NCBI GenBank assembly: GCA_023431405.1
Contig: JAEYVZ010000082.1
Span: 1-7,564 of the forward strand
Reading direction: 5' to 3'
Length of the DNA: 7,564 bases
DNA from: Actinomycetes bacterium
GTDB taxonomy: Bacteria > Actinomycetota > Actinomycetes > Actinomycetales > Microbacteriaceae
Both the position numbers and the translations under genes were made by a program. Below are positions 1 to 4,968 of the stretch, piece by piece (position 1 is the stretch's first letter; the number at the start of each line of letters is the position of its first letter). Below the pieces are notes generated by a model. It was not told where the DNA came from. It did not search any database and was given only the letters and a program-made list of their open reading frames with translations.

Positions 1-31
1 CGCCCGCATGATTCGCTGAGGCCGGATGCGT

Positions 32-361
32 TCACTCCCGGTCGAATTCGGGGGCGACATCCGCGAACGACGAGACCTCCGCCCGCAGGAGGTTCGTCAG
101 CCGCTCTCCGTCGCGCAGCCAGGCATCGCGCTGTTGCGGTGCATCCCACCCTTCGAAGGGATCGTGGTGGTCTTCCCAGAACGCCTGCCACCGTTCGAGC
201 TCGGCGGCAAGCTCCGGAGAAAGACCGTAGGTCCCGGGGGTCGTGGTGTACCCGACATCCCACGTCGGGGTGGAGTCCTCCCAGAGCGGATAGCGCCGGC
301 TGTAGTCGGGGAACAGGCGGATGACCCGTCTCGCCGGAGGCGTCTGCTGATCGTCGGTCAC
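32..361 (-). CDS. Small Trp-rich protein of unknown function
   Basis: A complete 109-residue protein read from a GTG codon. I do not recognise the family and assign no function. It is acidic towards its C-terminus, has no Cys, no signal peptide and no membrane segment, so it is probably cytosolic. It has six Trp (residues 27, 34, 58, 62, 72, 81), unusually many for its size, several in a helix-like middle section (about 48-92). The GTG start is favoured because a -10-like TACACT lies 8 nt upstream, there is no Shine-Dalgarno sequence, and no other start fits. The opposite-strand frame here is Arg/Pro-rich and reads like a shadow, whereas this frame has natural protein composition. It is divergent from the transporter at 428 with a 66-bp gap. 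The reading frame is fairly secure; the function is unknown. Confidence 0.75.
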   Translation of the reverse strand: MTDDQQTPPARRVIRLFPDYSRRYPLWEDSTPTWDVGYTTTPGTYGLSPELAAELERWQAFWEDHHDPFEGWDAPQQRDAWLRDGERLTNLLRAEVSSFADVAPEFDRE

Positions 362-369
362 GATCGGCG

Positions 370-375
370 AGTGTA
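370..375 (-). promoter_or_regulatory. -10 box TACACT, near-leaderless start
   Basis: TACACT on the minus strand, followed by 8 nt and then the GTG at 361. Transcription starting 6-8 nt after the -10 box would begin at or just before the start codon, which fits the lack of a ribosome binding site. I see no convincing -35 box at 17-18 nt. Confidence 0.5.
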
Positions 376-392
376 GCGGGCGACGGAAATCC

Positions 393-421
393 CCGACATC
401 CAGGGGGTTTTCCGGCAGACT
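393..421 (+). promoter_or_regulatory. Promoter CCGACA-17-CAGACT, leaderless start
   Basis: A -35-like CCGACA (393-398) and a -10-like CAGACT (416-421) are separated by exactly 17 nt. The ATG of the transporter gene follows after 6 nt, so the mRNA probably has little or no 5' leader. No Shine-Dalgarno sequence precedes the ATG. The region is shared with the divergent gene ending at 32. Confidence 0.5.
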
Positions 422-427
422 GCGGCC

Positions 428-1312
428 ATGGGATCAACGTTGACCACCATCGGACTGCCCGTCGCGCTCGGCATCATCATGTTCGGATTGGGCCTGAGCC
501 TCACCCTCGGCGACTTCGCCCGCGTCGCAAAGCAGCCGCGCGCCGTCCTCATCGCGCTCGTGTGCCAGCTGGTGCTGCTGCCGGCAATCTGCTTCGGCCT
601 CGTGCTGGTGTTCCAGCTTCCGCCGCTCCTCGCCGTCGGCATGATGATGCTCGCCGCCTCGCCGGGCGGCACGACCGCCAACCTCTACAGCCACCTGTTC
701 CGCGGTGACATCGCCCTGAACATCACCCTCACCGCGGTCAACTCGGTGATCGCCGTGGTCACCCTGCCGCTCATCACGAACCTTGCGATCGCCTACTTCG
801 ACCCGTTCGACGGAGAGCTCGGCATGCAGTGGGCCAAAGCCGTCGAGGTGTTCGCGATCGTGCTGCTGCCGGTGGCGCTCGGCATGCTCGTGCGGCGGCT
901 GTGGCCGAAGTTCGCGGATGCCATGGACAAGCCCGTACGCATCGTGTCTGTCATCGTGCTGATCGTCGTGATCGCGGGGGCCGTGGCATCCAACTGGGCT
1001 CTGCTCGTCGAGAACGTCGCACAGCTCGCGGGCATCACGATCGTCTTCTGCCTCGTGAGCCTCGGCGTCGGCTACCTCGTGCCGCGGTGGCTGCGGGTGG
1101 GGAAGCGGCAGGCGATCGCGTCGTCGTTCGAGATCGGCATCCACAACGCGACCCTCGCGATCGTCATCGCCCAGACCGTGCTCGGTTCGACCGAGCTGTC
1201 GCTGCCGGCCGCCGTCTACGGGGTGCTCATGTTCTTCGTCGCGTTCGCGTTCGGATTCGCCATCCGCGAGCGCACGGCCGCACGCCAACCAGTGGGGGCC
1301 GTGTCGCCGTAG
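428..1312 (+). CDS. Bile acid:sodium symporter (BASS) family transporter
   Basis: A 294-residue inner-membrane protein, nearly all hydrophobic helices (about 9-10), with only short loops and a short charged C-terminal tail, the usual BASS size. Family landmarks visible are Q47 in helix 2, the SPGGTTAN segment (78-85) followed by an amphipathic stretch with conserved polar residues (to about 105), and the crossover motif FEIGIHN (234-240). In structurally studied members these regions form the two sodium sites; E235 and N240 match conserved sodium ligands. H239 sits where the well-studied members carry Gln. Members move organic anions such as bile acids, pantoate precursors or pyruvate with Na+, but the substrate cannot be told from sequence and neighbours give no pathway clue. 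The ATG at 428 is supported by a -10 box 6 nt upstream. The family call is firm; the substrate is unknown. Confidence 0.93.
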   Translation: MGSTLTTIGLPVALGIIMFGLGLSLTLGDFARVAKQPRAVLIALVCQLVLLPAICFGLVLVFQLPPLLAVGMMMLAASPGGTTANLYSHLFRGDIALNITLTAVNSVIAVVTLPLITNLAIAYFDPFDGELGMQWAKAVEVFAIVLLPVALGMLVRRLWPKFADAMDKPVRIVSVIVLIVVIAGAVASNWALLVENVAQLAGITIVFCLVSLGVGYLVPRWLRVGKRQAIASSFEIGIHNATLAIVIAQTVLGSTELSLPAAVYGVLMFFVAFAFGFAIRERTAARQPVGAVSP

Positions 1313-1325
1313 GCGGTCGCCTTCC

Positions 1326-1331
1326 TAGACT
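1326..1331 (+). promoter_or_regulatory. -10 box TAGACT, leaderless start
   Basis: TAGACT followed by GGAGGG and directly by the ATG at 1338. The GGAGGG looks like a Shine-Dalgarno sequence but has zero spacing to the ATG, so it cannot work as one in the normal way. A leaderless transcript starting at the ATG fits better. The -35 region overlaps the end of the preceding transporter gene and is weak. Confidence 0.5.
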
Positions 1332-1337
1332 GGAGGG

Positions 1338-1826
1338 ATGCAGCCGCTCACCGAAGACCAGGTACGCGCAGCATTCGTCAACGCCGCGCCCGACGAGCTC
1401 GAACGGGTCGCCCTGCCGGTCGATTTCATCCTCACCGACTGGGACCACCTCGACTTCTTCGCCTGGCGCGACCCACGCACGCGAGGGCGCGGGTACGTTG
1501 TGGCCGAGGTGCACGGCACGCCCACGGGGGTCGTGCTCCGTGCGACCGACGGCTCCGCCCACGGCAGGCCCGCGATGTGCAACCTGTGCCACACGATGCA
1601 GCCCGGCGACCAGGTGGCCCTGTTCACGGCCCGACGGGCGGGGGATGCCGGCTCCCGCGGCGACAGCGTCGGAACCTACGTCTGCGCCGATCTCTCGTGC
1701 CACGAGAACGTGCGGCTGGCCGCACCGCTCGCGCCGAACGAGGTGCGTGCGAGCGTCGACCGGCGAATCGACGGCACCCGGCACCGGGTCGAATCGTTCG
1801 TCGAACGGGTCACGGCATCCGCCTGA
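1338..1826 (+). CDS. FBP domain protein, treble-clef zinc finger
   Basis: A 162-residue soluble protein resembling the FBP / elongation factor G-binding C-terminal treble-clef zinc-finger family, the fold used by FusB-type proteins to bind EF-G. The zinc site is visible as CNLC (Cys81, Cys84) and a second knuckle, Cys116 and Cys121 (CADLSC). Between them is a beta-rich stretch; residues 27-70 (DFILTDWDHLDFFAWRD and following strands) are typical of actinobacterial stand-alone members. FusB-type proteins are somewhat longer, with a helical N-terminal region; here the N-terminal part is short. A role at the ribosome or EF-G is an extrapolation from FusB and is not shown for this shorter form. 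It is an independent unit with its own -10 box and terminator. The family call is good; the function is tentative. Confidence 0.85.
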   Translation: MQPLTEDQVRAAFVNAAPDELERVALPVDFILTDWDHLDFFAWRDPRTRGRGYVVAEVHGTPTGVVLRATDGSAHGRPAMCNLCHTMQPGDQVALFTARRAGDAGSRGDSVGTYVCADLSCHENVRLAAPLAPNEVRASVDRRIDGTRHRVESFVERVTASA

Positions 1827-1861
1827 CCTCGGTGCGTTGAATCGGCTCGCAGGGCGACGAA

Positions 1862-1885
1862 CCGCCGCGCGACGGCGGGATTTTT
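1862..1885 (+). terminator. Rho-independent terminator after the FBP gene
   Basis: A perfect 6-bp G/C stem, CCGCCG (1862-1867) and CGGCGG (1873-1878), with a 5-nt loop, followed by GA and five T (1881-1885). It lies 35 nt after the stop codon of the FBP gene. It is the clearest stem-plus-T-tract in the window. The T-tract overlaps the position expected for the -35 box of the tRNA promoter. Confidence 0.65.
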
Positions 1886-1910
1886 CGCAAGGGCGTCAGA
1901 CAGGTAAGAT
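1882..1910 (+). promoter_or_regulatory. Promoter of the tRNA-Tyr gene
   Basis: A strong -10 TAAGAT (1905-1910) with a T-rich but poor -35 candidate, TTTTCG (1882-1887), at 17-nt spacing. The predicted transcript starts near 1917, leaving a roughly 43-nt 5' leader that would be removed by RNase P at 1960. Confidence 0.5.
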
Positions 1911-1959
1911 GGTGCACCGCGCCTCCGGTCGCCTGTACAAGCCGGGCGGATGCGCACCT

Positions 1960-2044
1960 GGCGAGTTACCCAAGCGGCCAAAGGGATCTGACTGTAAATC
2001 AGACTGCACTGCATTCGGGGGTTCGAATCCCTCACTCGCCACCA
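1960..2044 (+). tRNA. tRNA-Tyr (anticodon GUA)
   Basis: A complete cloverleaf can be folded by eye. The acceptor stem is GGCGAGT (1960-1966) with ACTCGCC (2034-2040), seven pairs. The anticodon stem is TCTGA (1987-1991) with TCAGA (1999-2003), around a 7-nt loop holding GTA at 1994-1996, which reads Tyr codons UAC and UAU. A long variable arm (about 2004-2016) makes it a class II tRNA, as expected for bacterial tRNA-Tyr. The T arm is GGGGG (2017-2021) with CCCTC (2029-2033), including one G-T wobble, and loop TTCGAAT. The discriminator is A (2041) and the CCA end is encoded (2042-2044). It stands alone, with no adjacent tRNA or integrase. Confidence 0.97.
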
Positions 2045-2075
2045 CCAGATCGAAGCCTGACCTCCCTGCGAGGGG

Positions 2076-2081
2076 CAGACT
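2076..2081 (+). promoter_or_regulatory. -10 box CAGACT, sets the CorA start
   Basis: CAGACT followed by 6 nt and the ATG at 2088, the same hexamer and spacing as at 416-428. A GTG at 2082 is in frame two codons earlier, but it abuts the hexamer and would fall before the likely transcription start. The ATG at 2088 is therefore preferred. It lies 31 nt after the tRNA CCA end, so read-through from the tRNA promoter is also possible. Confidence 0.5.
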
Positions 2082-2087
2082 GTGCTC

Positions 2088-3086
2088 ATGCCGATCGTCG
2101 ACAACGCCGTGTACGTAGACGGGCGCAGGATTCGCAATCCTGAGAGCCTCGAGCAGACCTTCGAGTACATGCGCGAGAACCGCGGTATGGCCTGGATCGG
2201 ACTGCTCAAACCCACGGAGCAGGAACTGCTCGCCGTGGCGGACGAGTTCTCGCTGCATCCGCTCGCCGTCGAAGATGCACTCTCAGGACATCAGCGCGCG
2301 AAGCTCGAACGCTACGGCGACATCCTCTTCGTCGTGCTGCGCCCCGCCCGCTACCTCGATGCGACGGAGACCGTCGAGTTCGGCGAACTCCACGTGTTCG
2401 TCGGACCCGACTTCGTCGTGACCGTGCGCCACGCGGAGGTGCCCGACCTGTCAGAGGTGCGGGCACGGATGGAGGCCCACCCTGAACTGCTGCGGCGAGG
2501 CTCGACAGCGGTGCTGCATGCGATCCTTGACGAAGTCGTCGACGAGTACATGCCCGTCACGCTCGGGTTGCAGAACGACGTCGATGAGATCGAAGACGCC
2601 CTGTTCGACACCGGCTCGCCGCAGCTGTCGCGCCGCATCTACGACCTGTCGCGGGAGGTCATCCATTTCCAGCGGGCAGCCGACCCGCTCGCCGAGATGC
2701 TCGAGACCCTCCTGCGCGGAAGCCACGAGCACGACCTCGACATCGAGCTGCAACGATCGCTGCGCGACGTGCTCGACCACGCCCTCCGCGTGACGGAGAA
2801 GCTCGACGCGCTGCGCCTGATCCTCGACAACGCCCTCACCCTCAACGCGACTCTCGTCACCCAGCGGCAGACCGAGACCGCGCTCGTGCAGAACGAGCAG
2901 GTGAAGAAGATCTCCGGTTGGGCCGCCATCCTGTTCGGACCCACGCTCGTCGGCACAATCTACGGCATGAACTTCCGGTACATGCCCGAACTGCAGTGGC
3001 CGCTCGGTTACCCGCTCGCGCTCGCCGCGATGGCCGCCACTTCGCTCGTGCTGTGGTCGGTGTTCAAGTCCAAGCGCTGGCTCTGA
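2088..3086 (+). CDS. corA: CorA-family magnesium/divalent cation transporter
   Basis: A 332-residue inner-membrane channel subunit; CorA proteins form pentamers that take up Mg2+ (sometimes Co2+ or Ni2+). A long cytosolic N-terminal part has a beta/alpha region (to about 118), then long acidic and charged helices (about 120-275) that form the funnel stalk. Two membrane helices follow, about 275-295 and 306-326. The first ends with the signature GMN (293-295), followed by the periplasmic loop MPEL (299-302), a standard CorA selectivity element. The protein ends in a basic KSKRWL tail that faces the cytosol. Length and motif order match intact family members. No magnesium riboswitch-like leader is possible if the start is leaderless as it appears, so regulation is probably gating by Mg2+ bound to the cytosolic domain, as in the family. 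The next gene starts 23 bp downstream but has its own -10 box. Confidence 0.94.
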   Translation: MPIVDNAVYVDGRRIRNPESLEQTFEYMRENRGMAWIGLLKPTEQELLAVADEFSLHPLAVEDALSGHQRAKLERYGDILFVVLRPARYLDATETVEFGELHVFVGPDFVVTVRHAEVPDLSEVRARMEAHPELLRRGSTAVLHAILDEVVDEYMPVTLGLQNDVDEIEDALFDTGSPQLSRRIYDLSREVIHFQRAADPLAEMLETLLRGSHEHDLDIELQRSLRDVLDHALRVTEKLDALRLILDNALTLNATLVTQRQTETALVQNEQVKKISGWAAILFGPTLVGTIYGMNFRYMPELQWPLGYPLALAAMAATSLVLWSVFKSKRWL

Positions 3087-3097
3087 CGACGCGCGGG

Positions 3098-3103
3098 TAG
3101 CGT
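3098..3103 (+). promoter_or_regulatory. -10-like TAGCGT, leaderless start
   Basis: TAGCGT followed by exactly 6 nt and the ATG at 3110. It sits in the 23-bp gap after corA. There is no Shine-Dalgarno sequence. The hexamer is weaker than the others (it ends GT rather than AT), and co-transcription from corA cannot be excluded. Confidence 0.4.
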
Positions 3104-3109
3104 GGCGGC

Positions 3110-3604
3110 ATGGCGACGCGGCTGCTGCTCATCTCCGACACCCACATTCCCGGGCGGGCCCGCGCCCTCCCCGCTCCCGTGCTCGCCGCCGCGGATGCCG
3201 CCGACCTGATCGTGCACGCGGGCGACTGGGTCACGGCATCCGTGCTCGACCGACTGCAGGAGCACGGGGAGGTCGTGGGCGTCCGGGGCAACAACGACGG
3301 CCCCGACCTCCGTGCCCGCCTGCCCGAGGTCGCCCGCAGGCGAGTCGAGCAGGTGGAGGTCGCTGTCATCCACGAGACCGGAGACGCCCGCTCGCGCGAG
3401 CGGCGCATGGATGCGGCGTTCGCCGACGTGCAGCTCCTCATCTTCGGGCACAGCCACATTCCGTGGGACACCACCACTCCCCGCGGGCTGCGGCTGCTCA
3501 ACCCGGGTTCACCGACCGACCGTCGCCGCCAGCCGCACCACACCTATATGACCGTCGTCATCGACGGCCCGGACGTGCGCGACGTGACCATCCACACGCT
3601 CTGA
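3110..3604 (+). CDS. Metallophosphoesterase, YfcE-like
   Basis: A 164-residue cytosolic calcineurin-like phosphoesterase of the short YfcE/MJ0936 group. The whole dinuclear metal site is visible in order: SDTH (D10, H12), the AGD element (D39), GNND (N61/N62, D63), a His at 88 in the VIHETGD segment, and GHSH (H114, H116). The NPGS element (131-134) near the C-terminus is also typical. In many relatives the fourth motif reads as a GH-type turn; here it is IHETG, which keeps the His. YfcE-type enzymes hydrolyse phosphodiester or phosphomonoester model substrates with Mn2+, and the natural substrate is usually unknown. The protein has no signal peptide. It precedes the methyltransferase by 58 bp, but that gene seems to have its own promoter, so functional linkage is not implied. 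Confidence 0.9.
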   Translation: MATRLLLISDTHIPGRARALPAPVLAAADAADLIVHAGDWVTASVLDRLQEHGEVVGVRGNNDGPDLRARLPEVARRRVEQVEVAVIHETGDARSRERRMDAAFADVQLLIFGHSHIPWDTTTPRGLRLLNPGSPTDRRRQPHHTYMTVVIDGPDVRDVTIHTL

Positions 3605-3629
3605 CCCCCCGCAGCCGCCGTCGAACCCT

Positions 3630-3649
3630 CCCGTCATAGCCGCGACGGG
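3630..3649 (+). promoter_or_regulatory. Inverted repeat against the methyltransferase -10
   Basis: CCCGTC (3630-3635) and GACGGG (3644-3649) form a perfect 6-bp inverted repeat with an 8-nt spacer. It ends on the base before the -10 TAACGT. The position between the -35 and -10 sites would suit an operator; it could also be a weak terminator hairpin for the phosphoesterase gene, although only a short T-run follows (3655-3657). The sequence does not decide which. Confidence 0.35.
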
Positions 3650-3655
3650 TAACGT
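3650..3655 (+). promoter_or_regulatory. -10 box TAACGT, near-leaderless start
   Basis: TAACGT followed by 7 nt and the GTG at 3663. No Shine-Dalgarno sequence precedes the GTG, which supports this GTG as the start of a leaderless mRNA. No good -35 box is seen at 16-18 nt, where the inverted repeat lies instead. Confidence 0.45.
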
Positions 3656-3662
3656 TTCGCGG

Positions 3663-4577
3663 GTGACCACGGCGCTCGACACCTCCTCGCTCCCCGGATG
3701 GGCGCCCGACGGCGCAGACCTCATCGTGGAGGCCGACAACCTCGAGTTCATCCGCACGCTCCCCGATGAGAGCTTCCGTGTGATCTACATCGACCCGCCG
3801 TTCAACACGGGGCGGACGCAGCGGCTCCAGTCGGTGAAGACGCGGCGATCGGAGACCGGCACGCGCGTCGGCTTCAAGGGGCAGCGATACGAGACGATCC
3901 GCAGCACGCTGCACGCCTACGACGACGCGTTCACCGACTACTGGGGCTTCCTCGAACCGCGACTGTTCGAGGCGTGGCGACTGCTCACTCCCGACGGCAC
4001 GCTGTACCTCCACCTCGACTACCGCGAGGTGCACTACGCCAAAGTGATGCTCGACGCCATGTTCGGGCGCGACAGCTTCCTCAACGAGATCATCTGGGCG
4101 TACGACTACGGTGCCCGCTCCACCACGCGGTGGCCCGCCAAGCACGACAACATCCTCGTGTACGTGAAAGACCCGGCCCACTACGTGTGGAACCGCGCCG
4201 ACGTCGACCGCGAGCCCTACATGGCCCCCAGCCGCGTGACCGCCGAGAAAGCCGCGCTCGGCAAACTCCCCACCGACGTGTGGTGGCACACCATCGTGCC
4301 CACCGGCAGCAAGGAGCGCACCGGCTACGCCACCCAGAAGCCCGTCGGAATCGTGAGACGGATGCTGCAGGCCAGCAGCAATCCGGGCGACTGGGTGCTC
4401 GACTTCTTCGCGGGCAGCGGCACCGCCGGCGCGGCGGCCCTCGAGCTCGGTCGGCGGTTCGTGCTGGTCGACGACAATCCGGAGGCGATCCGCATCATGA
4501 CGGCACGACTTCCCGAGGCCGTGGTCGCGTCGACGGGCGCTCTCGCTCCGCCTCTGCCCGCCGACTCCCCGGTCTGA
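3663..4577 (+). CDS. Orphan site-specific DNA methyltransferase, beta class
   Basis: A 304-residue S-adenosylmethionine-dependent amino-methyltransferase of the N4/N6 MTase family. Motif order is catalytic first: DPPFNTG at 44-50 (motif IV), a central variable region, then TGYATQKP (220-227) and the SAM-binding DFFAGSGT (247-254, motif I). This permuted order defines the beta class. DPPF occurs mostly in N6-adenine enzymes, but N4-cytosine is not excluded. A basic stretch between residues 51 and 80 and a central part (about 145-210) probably contact DNA and set specificity; the target cannot be read from sequence. The last 20 or so residues are Ala/Pro-rich and look disordered. No restriction endonuclease, specificity subunit or mismatch-repair nuclease lies in the window, so it looks solitary. 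The start is a GTG with a -10 box 7 nt upstream. The class call is firm; the biological role is unknown. Confidence 0.9.
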   Translation: MTTALDTSSLPGWAPDGADLIVEADNLEFIRTLPDESFRVIYIDPPFNTGRTQRLQSVKTRRSETGTRVGFKGQRYETIRSTLHAYDDAFTDYWGFLEPRLFEAWRLLTPDGTLYLHLDYREVHYAKVMLDAMFGRDSFLNEIIWAYDYGARSTTRWPAKHDNILVYVKDPAHYVWNRADVDREPYMAPSRVTAEKAALGKLPTDVWWHTIVPTGSKERTGYATQKPVGIVRRMLQASSNPGDWVLDFFAGSGTAGAAALELGRRFVLVDDNPEAIRIMTARLPEAVVASTGALAPPLPADSPV

Positions 4578-4597
4578 CGCCGCGCCGCGGCGAGTCA
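4575..4597. terminator. Hairpin joining two convergent stop codons
   Basis: Between the convergent methyltransferase and small membrane protein genes, TGA (4575-4577) pairs with TCA (4595-4597). A 6-bp G/C stem then forms from 4578-4583 with 4587-4592, closing on a 3-nt loop, with a 2-nt bulge (4593-4594) on the 3' arm. The structure reads nearly the same on both strands, so it could act as a bidirectional terminator or RNA 3'-end stabiliser. It has no T-tract on either side, which lowers confidence in intrinsic termination. Confidence 0.4.
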
Positions 4598-4852
4598 GGC
4601 GCCGGGCGGCGCCCACGACCCCGGTGCCTGGGGTGCCTGCGGTGGCTGCACGGGCCGCGCAGCGAACGCGGTGCCGGTCTCGCGCATGGCCAGGATGACG
4701 CCGTTCTTCACGGCGGTGCGCATGATCAGATAGCTGATCCACAGCATCAGGGCGATGAGGCCCAGGTACAGCAGCAGCGCGAGGATCAGGAAGCCGACGC
4801 CGAGGCCTGCGACGGCCCCCGGGTCGAGGGGGTTGGGGTTTGCGGTGAACAT
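4595..4852 (-). CDS. Small membrane protein, Pro-rich tail
   Basis: An 85-residue protein I do not recognise. A short Asn/Pro-containing N-terminus (MFTANPNPLDPG) is followed by a hydrophobic block at about 15-46, long enough for one long or two tightly packed membrane helices. A basic/amphipathic stretch (45-60) follows, then an Ala/Pro/Gln-rich tail (66-85) ending WAPPGA. An upstream in-frame ATG at 4885 exists. The ATG at 4852 is chosen because GAGAGGA (4862-4868) lies 9 nt before it and the extra residues of the longer form are Arg-rich, unlike an N-terminus. It diverges from another membrane protein with a Pro-rich tail, and the two may be functionally related, but that is a guess. Function unknown. 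Confidence 0.75.
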   Translation of the reverse strand: MFTANPNPLDPGAVAGLGVGFLILALLLYLGLIALMLWISYLIMRTAVKNGVILAMRETGTAFAARPVQPPQAPQAPGSWAPPGA

Positions 4853-4861
4853 ACGACGACG

Positions 4862-4868
4862 TCCTCTC
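4862..4868 (-). promoter_or_regulatory. Shine-Dalgarno GAGAGGA
   Basis: GAGAGGA on the minus strand, 9 nt before the ATG at 4852. It decides between this start and the upstream ATG at 4885, which would lie almost on top of the -10 box. Confidence 0.6.
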
Positions 4869-4885
4869 GGTCGAGTGTGGGGCAC

Positions 4886-4891
4886 ATCGTA
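4886..4891 (-). promoter_or_regulatory. -10 box TACGAT
   Basis: A TACGAT hexamer on the minus strand, a close match to the actinobacterial -10 pattern TAnnAT. The predicted start near 4879 gives a leader of about 27 nt that contains the Shine-Dalgarno sequence. The -35 region is G/C-rich without a clear match. This is one of only two genes here with a leadered mRNA. Confidence 0.5.
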
Positions 4892-4955
4892 TCCACACGC
4901 TCCGACGCGGCGAGAGCGGACGTGCGAGGATGAGGGACACCACGAGCACGCGACC

Positions 4956-4961
4956 GGAGGG
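4956..4961 (+). promoter_or_regulatory. Shine-Dalgarno GGAGGG, sets the GTG start
   Basis: GGAGGG lies 7 nt before the GTG at 4969, near-ideal spacing. This favours GTG 4969 over an in-frame ATG at 4930, which has no ribosome binding site. A weak promoter, CCGACG (4902-4907) with GAGGAT (4926-4931) at 18-nt spacing, would place the transcript start downstream of that ATG. Confidence 0.6.
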
Positions 4962-4968
4962 ACAAGCG

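Noticed and set aside
434..1288. 284-aa minus-strand ORF opposite the transporter
   Set aside because: Its Asp/Glu/His/Arg-rich composition is what the antisense of a hydrophobic membrane protein gives in high-GC DNA.
1303..1316. Small CGCC-gta-GGCG stem over the transporter stop codon
   Set aside because: Only 4 bp, no T-tract, and it overlaps the promoter of the next gene.
1960..2044. tRNA-Tyr as an integration site for a mobile element
   Set aside because: No integrase, no repeated tRNA 3' end and no compositional break nearby; the neighbour is an ordinary corA gene.
829..2118. 429-aa plus-strand ORF
   Set aside because: It spans two recognised genes in another frame, plus a terminator and the tRNA gene; Arg/Ala-rich shadow.
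1676..2258. Two minus-strand ORFs (179 and 120 aa) with VRDSNPR and EGFEPPNA peptides
   Set aside because: These peptides are the well-known false translation of the antisense strand of a tRNA gene; the region is the tRNA-Tyr at 1960-2044 plus flanks.
3110..4577. Phosphoesterase plus methyltransferase as a defence or restriction cassette
   Set aside because: The phosphoesterase is a typical YfcE-type small enzyme, the genes seem to have separate promoters, and there is no nuclease or target-recognition partner.
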